64,000 nt of DNA, taken from assembly GCA_034620365.1 (NCBI GenBank), contig JAQGEQ010000010.1, forward strand, positions 62,001-126,000, given 5' to 3'. Below the pieces are notes generated by a model. The model did no database searches, was not told the DNA's origin, and was given only the letters and a program-made list of their open reading frames with translations. Numbering within the stretch: position 1 is the stretch's first letter; each line of letters begins with the position of its first letter. Made by a program: the position numbers and the translations under genes. Of the stretch, positions 11,601-23,893 are shown in pieces. The DNA comes from Pegea sp. RAD2-039 (lineage: Eukaryota; Chordata; Thaliacea; Salpida; Salpidae).

Positions 11601-14600
11601 CTACTATGCTACAATAGTCTGTCCTTGGATGTTTATTAAAATATTTATTAGAAGTGAAAACTATTTCAGTTAAATCTACTTTTAATATTATCTATAGTAT
11701 GTATACTTTCAGTAAGCAGTTCTACGTGATATGGGGCTGTAATGTAAAATAGTTTTAATAGAATTCAAACAATTTGATAAAAGTGTGTTGTTTTAACTTA
11801 TAAACATTTTGATGTTATAATATTCTAAGCAATTTTTTTTTGAAAGTGATTTAGCCTTAATTTATACAATAGGGAAAATGTTGTAATAGCTATTTCATAA
11901 AAGTTAGATGACCTTAAGAAATTATGTTCATCAAATTTTTTCTTCAACTTGGAATTTCCTGTTCATAGCCTTATCTTCGTTCGAAGAAACTACAAGTAAA
12001 TGACACTATTTGTTTATAGTTTGGATGATCCTTTTCATAGACAAGACATTCATATGGTTTGTAGTCAGTATGAGCTCTTACATAAGCTTACGGATGATAT
12101 TTTCCAGTAAATCCTTTTATCACACCTTTATAAAATAAGTCATCTTTTTCGCATTGACTTAGTCACAAGTGTCCCTGAAAAATAAAAATAAACTGTGATT
12201 CCTTATATCATCCTTTGTATACAAATCTTAGGAAGCCGGAGTACTGCCAACAAGTATTCATCAAATATAAATCAGCTACTGTCCAATATAAATCTGACTT
12301 GTGTAAATAATCTTTCATGATCTATCAGCTATCTTACATTCAATTTCTTTAGAAATGAGAATAATTAAATAAAAAAGTAAATGAAAAATTATAGATTTAA
12401 ATGAGAAATAAATGATTTGAAAAAGACAAACCAAATGTTGAGATATTTACAAAATATTCAACGTTCAACCTAAAATTTTATTTTAATTTGCAAAGTTAGA
12501 TAAAAGTTATACATTAAGTATACATACATTTTAAGAATAGCCTTTTATGGCTTTAAGTATTTTCAGGAGGATAAACAACTGTATAACAGATTATTGAATC
12601 TATTTTATAACGTATTATTACAACGTATAAAAAATGAAGTAATTGTTGTTTAATTAGTAATGGTTTAACTTTTATTTCAACAGTGATATAATCATTGATG
12701 CTATTCTAAGCTTACTATCATTCGATAAATCGTATGCTGTAGATTAAGTAGACTATCTTGTCGTATTAATAGAAATTATATCAAATGTAAGCTATAGATG
12801 TTTTTTTAATTCACACTCCCAACACCTTATTAATCTTTTATCACTGTATCTGTATCTAATTGGTTTGTATTTTACTCTATATCTACAGTGAGCCTAGACA
12901 AAAAATCAATAGTTCATTGATCTCAATGTCACTCTTCAAAAGCTCACTGGGAGTGTAGGAGAGTGTCACAGAGAGCAGCAGATCTAGAGAGTGAAGATAT
13001 TTCAGCGGAGGCAACTTTCCACTATAATCAAAGCGCATGTATTAAGGCAGCAAACATACCTTCAAAAGTCCTATAATGCTGGTGGCGGAGTATGACTTGT
13101 AGGCGTTTCAGAGTATAAGTCGCCTTCGCTTTGACGTAGAGATGACAGTAGCACCTGGCAGCAAAACATTTTTATCTAAGAAGAAAACTAATAACATTCC
13201 AGTTTAATGTACGTTGCACAGTCAGTAATAACTTTCTCTCAAGAAATCTTAAAGTCAATAAACTATTTTAGAGCTTTATTTAGTGTTTTTACCGAAATAA
13301 CATAACTAAAATGACTCATTTTGTTTAGATTCTTGAATAATATGTAGAGTTTCTTAGCTCAACAGTTTAATACAATTAAGTAATTTACAAATTAAATTTT
13401 GATAGCATTTTTTCAAGTTTTTTATTCAAACAACGCACCAAAATCTAATATAAAATAAATAGATAAGTTAATTCTAAAACCTCACATAGATTTTTAAAGC
13501 ATGCTTAAAGAACAAGTTATCTATCTTTTTAGAATAGTATATTTTCGGTTTAATCTTTTTATTTCTATCTAGAGTTATTATTGACAAAATGTATTTCTTT
13601 ATATTTATGAGGAATTATTTTACTGTTAAAATACAATCTCTCTGTAATTGTAGGAGCAAGTAGTGAAGCTTTCTAAAAAAGATACCAAAGTTTTATGTCA
13701 CAGGCTGTGACAGAGATTAAGTAAACCTGTTTTAAATTCTGTTTTTAGTTCTCCGTCGTTTATCCTTAAATTCAATCTTTTGTAAAATTAGTGATTAAAG
13801 CTACTCTGATACTTTTTAAGCATTTTTTATAAATAGTTTTGAAAATATTTTCCAAAAACGTGTTGTATATACTTATTGTCGTGTTCCTGAAAGTAATTTT
13901 GTATTATATTTATTTGAGTAAACCCAACTTTCCTCTTAATTTCAGAGACACTATAATGAACTAATCTGTATTATAGTGACTTATATTGTTTATTAATTGA
14001 TCTGACGAAGCATATGTGTTGTTTAAATTCGTGTTTTGTTTCATACAGAAACTTTTTATCAATATTTATTTAGAATTTTAAAAAGTTTTTTAAAAAAATA
14101 TGTTTAAAAGTTTTATATAACGTATAAGTTGACTTGTTAATATGATTTTCAATTAATTGTATTGTAACTTGAAGCTAAAAAAGTTCTACTTTTATATGTT
14201 ATGTACTTCAAGGCTTCACGTAAACAAAATAAATAGTTACAATAAAAAAGAGGTTTACAATTAAATCCTATTATCACTAAGGCAATAAAAAACAAAAATT
14301 AGTTTCATAGCCGTCAAAAACAACTTGATTGTTTTGTGTTGCATATACATTTCTCAATTACTTTGTCAAGAAACAACCAATGTATTCAATTGCTAGTAAG
14401 AAATTCCTTCAACAATTGAAGTTTAAGTTTATGCATTGATAAATTATAACCTTCAAATATTTGTCATACATAAAAACGCATAATTTATTAATTTATTACA
14501 ATTGTATGTTTAGTCGGTTGTTATTTAAATTGAACAAAATTGCAGTCAACTATCTATTGAAAAAAAAAAAATTTTTAACGTTTAAAACGCTGCTTGTCAT

Positions 14601-16161
14601 CTAAATTTATATTTTATAAGGTAGCTTATAATTTTCAAGCTTGTTATAGAATGATAAAATTAATTTTTAACTCTGATTCAAAATTGATAAGAAGCTTTGA
14701 TTTTAAGGCCTAGATTTAATTAAAATCTTATTTTTGACGTTTTGGAAGGTATGAAAAATCAATAATTCTGACTTACGCATGCCAAGAGTTAGTTTGTATA
14801 AGTGAACAATTTAATAAGTACGTCAATGAAAAACTGCTATGATCTTTCGTAATTGGCCTCGAGCCATAAAATAACAATACGGTAGTTTAATATTTTTGAA
14901 TGTGTCATTGTCTTCCTGGATTACGATAATTGGTCCATAACTTAAAGTATTTTCTGGACATTTGAGGTGAATTCATTTTTATGTTAGTTTAAAGAATTTA
15001 AATAGTTTTGATTTGTTTTATTTCAGAGATAAGTCCTATAGTCTATATTATCAATCAGTTAATAGTTTTAAGCTTTTTAAGATATCAAAATTAAAGTTAA
15101 ACCTGAAGGCGACCATTTTATAGAAATGTTGAGAAAAGATATGAAAAAAGATTATAATTATTTGCTAATACAACAATAAATTATAATTTTTCCAGAAAAA
15201 TTGTTATGATAGAAACAATTTTGTTAGATGGCGCACGGAGTAACAAATTTACAGTTTTCTAGCTTTTTTCGTTTTGAGATATAAAACAGACGTCAGTTAA
15301 TCTGCAGCACAAAATATTAGGTCTCTTTAGTGGTACTGTTTTAGATACAATCAGACTTTTTAATGGTTGAAAAGATTATTATTGAGCAAAACTTGTGTTT
15401 CAATACCTTTTTTTTCATTTTTTGCAGTTAAAGTTTGTTTTTTATACTTGTAAAATATTCATGATGTTTTTGATATGGTTCATGGCCCGTGCTTACATTG
15501 AGAAGATTTTTGATGAGTTTGTCCAACAAATTTCGTTCATTCATAAATAAGCTGATTTAAACACCTTTACGATTTTCGAAAGGTTTGTGTTTTTGGGTTT
15601 GTAACTTTTAAACTTGTTAGACTTGATTTTTATTTTGGTAGTTTTTTGGTATAAATTGACTTGTCATAATATTTAGAGGACAACCGTCAGTATGTTATTT
15701 TAACAAATAGAACAAACGGTTTTATTGAAATATAACAGAGCTTGAATACTTTAAGAATTTGTACATTTAAATTAAGTTAGTTATAGCTTTAAAAGGTAAA
15801 ATTTTCAAAAGATTTGAAACACAAGTTTTTTTGTCTGGAATGATGTAGCTATGTTATGAGCAAATACATTGAAATTATTTCTAAATTTTACAGTTTATTT
15901 TTACTATGGTGCCTAAAGCGTTATAGTAGTCATGTTTTGTACAGAATTTTTTGCGATGGTTTTAATTTTTGATAATTTTAAGCGTAATTTAAGCGAATTT
16001 ATAAAATCAAATAATTAGTAAACTGCTTAATTTCTTATTAAAGTCTAAAATGTACATGAATATGTAAAGGTTATTTTGCAGTGGTAGAAGGTTTATTTAT
16101 TTGCTGCTCAAAATAGTTTTTTTGATTTAATTTAAACGTTTACACAACGTTTAGCATAAAT
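11601..16161. other. Gene-free stretch upstream of the convertase
   Basis: No supportable gene. A block at about 12884-13150 is visibly richer in G+C than its surroundings but has no long frame and no motif I recognise. An acceptor-like ttattttgcag ends at 16081, 80 nt before the convertase start codon, and could close a 5'-UTR intron. Confidence 0.5.
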
Positions 16162-19100
16162 ATGTTGATGAACACCAAAATAACAACGTCTTTTTGTATA
16201 CAAAACAAATCAAACCATCAAAAAAACATCACAAAAGGAACACTTTCAGCTTGTTTACATTTTTGTTTGATACTTTGTGTTGCTACACTAGTATATGGTC
16301 AAGCAATAAATACATCTGATAGAAAACCGCTAGTTTATCTCAACCAATTTGCAGTAGAACTACACGGTAGTAACTCTTATGCCTCAGAGATTGCACGGAA
16401 GCATGGTTTTATCAACCTCGGTCAGGTAATTAGTTTTTCATAAAATTATTTAGAATCAACTTTTCAAATCATTTGCTTTAAGATTTCTTAAACGAAATTA
16501 TGATCATAGGTTGGAGCTTTAGAAGGTTGGTATCTATTCTCTGATCCAAAAGTTAGAAAGAGATCGATTGAAGTAGAAGATCGCCAGGAAAGAAGAATTC
16601 GTTTTTTGCAACAAGAAGTAATTATTAAGTTAACAACAAATGTATACTTTAAGCTGTGATCTAATATAAAAGCTCATCAGGTTGCTTCTGTGGAAAGACT
16701 CAAAGTTTTGTTTCGAGTTAAGAGAGATCAACAAGTAGTCGACAGGCAACCAAATGATCCGTTCTGGGAACAAATGTGGTATATGGTGAGAAAATATTTG
16801 CCAATCATCAACTTATGACACCAAAATGATAAAAGTAGTTATTTTTGAATGTGGTTTTTATTTATATATATGACATCTCATAAAGTTTAAGAGGACCTTG
16901 TCAGCAGTTTCTTTTCAGCACTGCGACCAGGAGGAATCTGAAAGCTGTTCTTCTAGTATGAGAATCACTGAAGCATGGAAAGCCGGTTATCGTGGCAACG
17001 GAGTAGTAGTAACAATTCTTGATGACGGAATCGAAAGCTCACATCCTGACTTACATGCAAATTATGTGAGAATAATTTACAATTGATATTTTCTATTTCT
17101 CATATAAGTCACTTTAAGAAACTCAGAGTTCAATCGAATGTATTCTGAATGAAATTACTTTGAACTTATCACATTTACCAATAAAACTCAAATTGTTACC
17201 ATCGTCTGATTTTATCAACAGGATTATCAAGCATCTATTGATATCAATCAAGGAGACGCAGACCCAATGCCTAGATATGATCCTACTAATGAAAACAAGC
17301 ACGGAACAAGGTGTGCTGGAGTTGTAGCCGCTGTAATGGATAATCACATCTGCAGTGTCGGTGTTGCTTATGAAGCAAAGATAGGAGGTTGTTTATTGCT
17401 TTAATCCATAACAGATCATCTTTTAAATTTAATTTACAACTTCCTGACTCTTTTAGATTATCTTGATCGTCTCTAATCTTCCTACAAAGTATCTTAAGAA
17501 ATTTGACTTTTAAGTTGAATATTTTCTACAATTTTATTCCACCAAATTTACTTAAATAAGATCCAATCTCAGATCTTTTTCAAATCTATCTTTTCAAAAT
17601 GCAGGTATCCGGATGTTAGATGGTGACGTCACCGACTCAGTGGAAGCCCAGGCTCTCAATCACGCCTTTGATCATATTTCTATCTACTCTGCTTCATGGG
17701 GTCCTGACGATGACGGAAAAACAGTTGAAGGTTAGAGCCATTGATAAAACCTGATTTTTAACGTGCTGGTTTTCATATTAGGACCCGGGCCAATGGCCAG
17801 ACGTGCTTTGCACATCGGTGCCAGTCAAGGCAGAGGAGGTAAAGGCTCAATCTTTGTATGGGCATCTGGTAATGGTGGATCAAGTCAAGACAGCTGTGCT
17901 TGTGATGGTTACATCAATAGTATCTATACCATTGGTGTCAGCAGGTAATACATCTTTACATTTACTTGCTGCTACAAATAAGTTTTTTTCAAGTGTTTCA
18001 CAGCTGGGTAAACGCCCTTGGTTTCTAGAAGCTTGTGCGTCCACCATGGCAGCAACTTATAGCAGTGGAGAATCTGATGAAGGGAAAGTTGTGAGTAAAC
18101 GTTCTTATATATTAGCATTTGATGATTAAGATAGAAAGTTAGTAAATGAGAAGAAGTATTCTTTGTTAAGTATTTCCATTTGTTTGTACCATTGCAAAAG
18201 ATCGACTTTTTGTTATTTTTAGCTTTTTTCACAAAAGCTTTTTTGGAGATAACTCTTTGATCGAAAATTTATGCATAATCCATTTTATAATAAAATTTTT
18301 GAAAATAAAAATCTACACTGATATTATATAGCACCAGCAACAAAAGAGGAAACCAAACTAAACGGATACCACGTGACTCATAATTGATTGACTTAAACCA
18401 GGTTACAACTGATCTGCATAACTCGTGCACCTCACAACACACTGGAACCTCAGCGTCGGCTCCAATGGCATCTGGCTTGATTGCTTTGATGTTAGAAGCC
18501 AACTCTGAACTGACATGGAGAGATGTTCAACACATCATCGTTCGCACAAGCAATTCAAGAGGCTTACTAGCAAATGACTGGGTGCTTAATGGAGCAGGAT
18601 ACAACGTATCTCACGTGTTTGGTTTCGGTTTGATGGATGCAGTTTCAATGACTCAAGCTGCAAGTTCTTGGACTCAGGTTCCAGCTCAGAAAATCTGCAC
18701 TACTGCTATGGTTCAACGACCTCTGTTAGTTCAACTTTGACCTACTTTTAGATCTTCACGAATTTTTAAGTTGATCTTCGATTGCTTTAGAGATATCTAC
18801 GGCAAAACTACCATTACTGCGATGATGGATACCGATGCGTGTTACCGGGAAACCAATCGTATCAACTATCTGGAACACGTCATCTTGCGAATTTCAGTAC
18901 GTCATTCTCGACGAGGAGACTTACAAATCTTCCTCACATCTCCCAGCGGAACTAAATCGACCATTCTTCAAAGACGGTAAGCAGTGTGTTGCAAACAACT
19001 TCAAATCAAACTGTCAAAGTATCAATTGGCCTGATGAAAGGGTAATAGGAAGTGATGAGGGTACTTGGCTAGACGTCAGATCATTTGGAACCTTTTAATT

Positions 19101-22100
19101 AACAAAAAGCATGTTTGCTACGCACATCAAAGTTGTAGACCGCCAGACGTGTAAGGTGCTCTGTTTACTTGTCTTTACCTGTCGTTCCCTTTTGATCGAT
19201 TAAGACGATTTCTATTCGAAAAATTGTTTTCAATGTTTGGCGTATATAGAAGTAGAAAAGGTTCAATCACGGCCGTCTGCTTCTGAAGTTCAAACTTCTG
19301 AATATTGGAATCGATAAAAACAAATTTTGATATGTTTGAAGATCCGTTGTATTGACTGTTCGTTGATTCCTGTCTGGTTGTTATCATGGTGAAAAACCTT
19401 CTTAGTATGTAATCGCTCAGAACACTGTGACGCTTGACTAAGCACGCGACCTGAAGAGTCATAATCGAAATGAGTGCATAAAAGAAATGAAAAGAAGAGG
19501 GGGGTGCTGGCGACACAGACAAACGTCGTCAGCAGCAAGCAAAAGGGTGTGTAAACAAAAAGATTCTAGACAAACTGCTGAGGTATTCGGAAACCGGTTT
19601 CATTTTCCTCCTCTTTTTGCTCTCATCAGTTGTTTTGATTTCTTCACTTCTTGAAGCCTCAACTTCCTATACTCCTCTAACTACCAATAAAGTCTTTGAA
19701 GTCTCTCTTTAAATCTTGCAACTAAGATCAATACTGATTAGATGTAGTTAGCGAGCGTTTTCTACTTCTATCTCCTTTCATCTTAGAGACTATGACCGGT
19801 CCAGAGAAGGATTTATCCGTTGGGAGTTTATGACGACACACAACTGGGGCGAAAATCCTGTGGGAGTCTGGAAATTGGAGGTTGAAGACATGGGCTTTCG
19901 ACGCAAAGTGTGAGTTAATGATCAAAATATCGTAGATTGGTGATATGTTTATAATCAGATATACTCCTCATGGATTTATCAGAGGGAATGGACTTCTTGT
20001 GGAGTGGCAACTCACCTTTTATGGAACGTCTGAACATCCTCAGCCTAATTTCATCTTGGGTGACTGTAGCAGTAAGTGTCTGAGTCTTTTATCGTGTAGT
20101 GAATAACGTAAATTTTTAGTTTTCTGTCAGGAATTTTAATCTTTCACGCCTATTGAGTTTGGGTGAGGTTAAGACAGAATAAATCTCAAATCTATTTGTT
20201 CAACAACCCATTTTATCTAGGGGTTATTAACTACGCTTAAAATTATTAGACTCAGATATTTCCAAACGGCTGTTTAGGTTGAAAAAATTTTACGGTAGCA
20301 AAAAAATATTATTAATCAACTACTTGCGTAAACGTGTAACAATTCTATCAGAAAACTCTAATCACCTCCAATTGCTTATCAAAGTCAGCTGAAGTAACGT
20401 TAGTGCCAGCCCTTCAATTGTTTTGGTTTGACCCTATCAATTCGATAGCTTTTACATTCTTTGTAAAGTTTATAACTATAACGAATTTGAATAAGCCTCA
20501 AATGCTTTATAATTGCTTTTTCTGTCACGTAAGAATTTCAGTCAATTACATGGTTTTCATTTCGATATTTACATCAATTACTTTTATATAACTACAACAA
20601 TTAATTATTAAAAAACCAATTAAGTCTTATTAATTAAAATTTTCTTTCAGTGATTTTATTTTTACAAACGTTGTTTTGTAGACTATCCTCAAGATCTGTG
20701 TCATGCTGAGTGCGAAGGCTGTTGTGGATCTGGAAATGCAAATTGTAAAACTTGTCGAAATGTAAAAACTCAAATGGGGAACTGTGTAGCTAATTGCACT
20801 GTAGATCAGTTCATCAATCTGCACATGAATACTTGCATGGTTCGTATCAATCCACTTCTAACTAATTCACTTTCGTTCAAATAATCTTACAAAACTTTCA
20901 TTCTAAGAATTTAGCCGGTAAAATAAAATTAAAGTAGTCACTAAGAAAGTTTCATTCAAATTTGTAGCCACTTGTAAAAGTTTATTTGTCAAATAAAAAC
21001 AGAAAACAAAATTGTTTGATTCAAAGCTCAAAAATATTTCAGCCTTGTGCCCCGCTATGTGAGACATGCAGTGGACCAGATGAAACCGATTGCTTGAGTT
21101 GTCCTGTGACACATGAATTGATAAATGGTCGCTGTCAGTTGAAATGCGATGAAGGATACTACTTTCATGGTCAGTTGGTTTCCATTTGTTTAAAAACTTT
21201 GATTATTAAACTTTTTAATTAAATTTTTATTAATATAAGATTATTTTAATTGATAACTTATTAAAGAACCATCTTTTGTGTCTACCTTCTACCTAACTAA
21301 ATATTTTTTTTTACTTTCAGCAACCATTGGATCATGTAGAAGATGTATGGAAAGCTGCAGTACCTGCTTTGGGCGTCGCAACAACTGTACTTCATGTGAA
21401 GAAGGATTTAAGTAAGTATCCTTCTTTCAACTACCATCATCTCACTCTCATCATATGTAGATACCGTAAATACCGTTGCGAGGCTGATTGCAGTCCAGGC
21501 TTCTATAAAGCCACCAGTCGTACTTGTAGACCTTGCGATCCATCTTGTGAGGAATGCAAATCAGCTAGTAGATGTACCAGATGTAAAGAAGGGTACTTCC
21601 TTTATCATTCGAGAAGATGTCAACCCACGTGCGGTGAACGCTATTATCCTGATCCTGCTATTCGAAGATGTCGACCGTACGTGTCACGTCTAACGCTCTC
21701 ATCTTCAACTTAAGAGTGTCATTTCTTTTTAGGTGCTTCCCCAGATGTTTGACTTGTGTCGGGCGACAGTCAAACCAATGTAGCTCGTGTAACGGAAAGC
21801 ACAGCTTGATAAACGGAGAATGTGTTTCAGAAAAGAAGTGTGTCGACGGTAGGAGTCGTTGTTAGTTTATCAGTTGATTGAGCAGTGCTTGCCGTTCATA
21901 TGCAACGGCACTAACCAACTTTTGCGCGTTTGCGTGATTTGGTTGGTTAAGTAAACGTCTCGTGACTCTCAACTTGTCGTTTAACTTTCGTCCTTCATGC
22001 AGAGAGCAACATCTTCCTAGTAGAGTTCTGCTTTCGCATTTTTGCATCCGATCTCTGTGAAGATCAGTTATTTTCCGAGATGTGCTGCTTTGTGTGTGAT

Positions 22101-23683
22101 CCTTTACAGCTACAAGGCAATAATGCCTCCAGTAGTATCCAATTGACGTTTATACCCGAAGTTACAAACAACACAGAATTGAAAGGCCCTAACTTTTTGG
22201 ACTTGTATGATTATCTTAACTTATATAATAGTTTACTGGACGACAGTTATTTTGTTTACTCTGATGACATCATCAAATACAATGAAACTACCGAAAACTG
22301 AAACCCCTTTTATGAAATATCATTAGATTTGTTCATCTTATGTTAGTCACTATGACAATATTTTATTTTTCATATCAAAACCATTTTTGTTTCAAATGCT
22401 TTTTACTTTGCTTTGTATATATACAATTGTTGGCAGCTAGCTCGAATCACTATTATTAAATAAATTGGAGAAAAAATTTAGATTTATTGTTATCATCATT
22501 TTATTGGTATTTTTCAACTAAAATTTCTTTTAAATAATCAAATATGTTGTCTTTAAATTAGCAATTAAACCAGCAGAATCACACTAAGTGCAATCGTGCT
22601 TTGCATCTTCTATAAATTGAAAATTACTTTAATTAGAAGCTCCTCATTTTCTACATATATATAACAATGGAAAGACTTTTAATCATTAGAACTTTTTTTT
22701 TATCATTGTTGCATGGTTAATTATTACACAATTTTCTCATTTTATAATTAACAACTTGCTTTAATCTTAACCCAATTCTTTATCTTAATTATTTTTGAAG
22801 TAATTAAAAATATTATGATTGAAAGTATTTCAAAAAGTTATTATTGTAAGTTTTTGAGCTTCTAACATTTGAACTTCAATCAAATATATCTTCAAATTCA
22901 TTGAAATTTTAATGTATTAATACTGTTTTCTAAATAGATTACCATAACTTGAAGCTGACGTTTGTCTAATTTAAAACCTTCAATATTGTTTTTAATATAG
23001 TCATCTAATTCATAAACATATAGTCGAAAAACCTCTCTTTCTAAATTGCCTTTAATACTTGTGCTGTAAGACGTCATTATAAGAAGTTCACAATATTCAA
23101 ATATTCTATGGGAGTTATTTAGCATTCAGAAAAGAAGCATTTCAATATTGGTGCTGAAACTAGTGATATTCCAATCAAATGTTTTTTTACTTGGTGAAAA
23201 ACTTTTTCAAAATCATATCGTTGCAAAGCTTTGATCGCTTCAAAAGTATACTTTCGTTTTAATAAATTTAATAACATTATCAATTCCTGATTCAAAAGCG
23301 TGGTAGTAGGTATTTAAGAATTTATTCTTATCTATTAAGCGGTTGTTATTTTTCTGCCATTAAAAGCAGATAATATAAAACCTGAGGACAACATCTACGA
23401 CTTCAAAGACGCTAGAGATAAAGAAAAGAGCGCAAATTGATAAAAATCACATTTGGAAAGCTGTTTAACTGCAAACTCAACTTGTTGTACAGTTGAAAGC
23501 ACGCACCCGGAGAGATGCCGACTTATAGTAATGAGTGGTAGATGCAAGCACACACAGTGGTGGATTCAATGCTGTGGTTCCTGCTCAGCCTTCGTACAAA
23601 GAAGAGGAACAGACTCCCAACATTATAACTTCCGGCTACATTGGCTACATCAGCAAAATCGCCTCAGCCACACTAGAAGATAA
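16162..23683 (+). CDS. Furin/PC5-PACE4-like proprotein convertase with PLAC domain
   Basis: Subtilisin-type serine protease that cleaves precursors after paired basic residues in the secretory pathway. Shared exons: 16162-16425, 16510-16617, 16681-16785, 16919-17065, 17222-17387, 17605-17730, 17782-17944, 17994-18090, 18402-18724, 18791-18976, 19787-19909, 19959-20071, 20682-20839, 21043-21169, 21321-21411, 21461-21676, 21733-21848, then one of two terminal exons (22003-22301 or 23493-23683), giving 975 or 939 residues. Seen: hydrophobic signal at residues 29-46; prodomain ending RVKR at 136-139; catalytic Asp194 (ILDDGIE), His235 (KHGTRCAG), oxyanion Asn336 (ASGNGG) and Ser409 (GTSASAP), all intact; a P domain with RRGDL and THNWGENP; a run of furin-like cysteine-rich repeats from about residue 641; a C-terminal PLAC domain. 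No transmembrane segment is visible, so the product should be secreted or matrix-bound as PC5A/PACE4 are. Several introns are only 49-66 nt. Confidence 0.95.
18977..19786 (+). other. Convertase intron 10
   Basis: An 810-nt intron, unusually long for this gene and somewhat richer in G+C than others. It contains overlapping short frames on both strands with no family match I recognise; no alternative exon could be supported. Confidence 0.6.
20072..20681 (+). other. Convertase intron 12
   Basis: A 610-nt AT-rich intron between the end of the P domain and the first cysteine-rich repeat exon. I see no further exon in it. Confidence 0.6.
22003..22301 (+). other. Convertase alternative terminal exon A (PLAC variant A)
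   Basis: Follows acceptor tccttcatgcag and accepts the phase-1 donor of exon 17 (end 21848), continuing KKCVD into [18 protein letters not shown], then MCCFVC. The spacing C...C...C...CC..C, with the first Cys in KKCVD, is that of a PLAC domain. About 60 residues follow, rich in Asn and acidic residues, with possible N-glycosylation sites and no basic tail, ending at TGA 22299-22301. It is incompatible in one transcript with exon B because it carries its own stop and poly(A) signal. Confidence 0.85.
22459..22464 (+). terminator. AATAAA for terminal exon A
   Basis: Perfect poly(A) hexamer 158 nt downstream of the stop of exon A. Confidence 0.6.
23493..23683 (+). other. Convertase alternative terminal exon B (PLAC variant B)
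   Basis: Follows acceptor cttgttgtacag and also fits the phase-1 donor at 21848, giving [14 protein letters not shown], then RLIVMSGRC and WWIQCCGSC. This again yields the six-cysteine PLAC spacing with the first Cys in the shared exon. The tail is basic and histidine-rich (ends SHTRR) and unlike that of exon A. Stop TAA is at 23681-23683. Confidence 0.8.
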
Positions 23684-23887
23684 AAAGTGGTGTATGGACT
23701 TTTAGTGGAAGTTTATGATGTTTTTCATAAACGATTTCACACTTGTTTATAGAACTTTTGTGTTGATGTTTGAAAGTCGAGCGTTTTAGATGGAATCATT
23801 TGATTATTTTTAGTTGCTACCATAGTTTCTTCTTTGACATAATATATGGTTTGCTCTGCTGGCGATTCAACCGTTTCAATCATTTGC

Positions 23888-23893
23888 AATAAA
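23888..23893 (+). terminator. AATAAA for terminal exon B
   Basis: Perfect poly(A) hexamer 205 nt downstream of the stop of exon B. Confidence 0.5.

Noticed and set aside
17627-17638. ggtgacgtcacc palindrome resembling a CRE
   Set aside because: It lies in a conserved coding exon of the convertase where codon constraint explains it.
17803-18129. 108-codon frame across convertase exons 7-8
   Set aside because: It is a shadow frame over exon 7 that joins the true frame of exon 8 by reading through the 49-nt intron; the subtilase motifs are only in the spliced frame.
18835-19098. Frame continuing past convertase exon 10 into intron 10
   Set aside because: It is out of frame with the P domain, whose next block (THNWGENP) starts at 19787 in correct phase.
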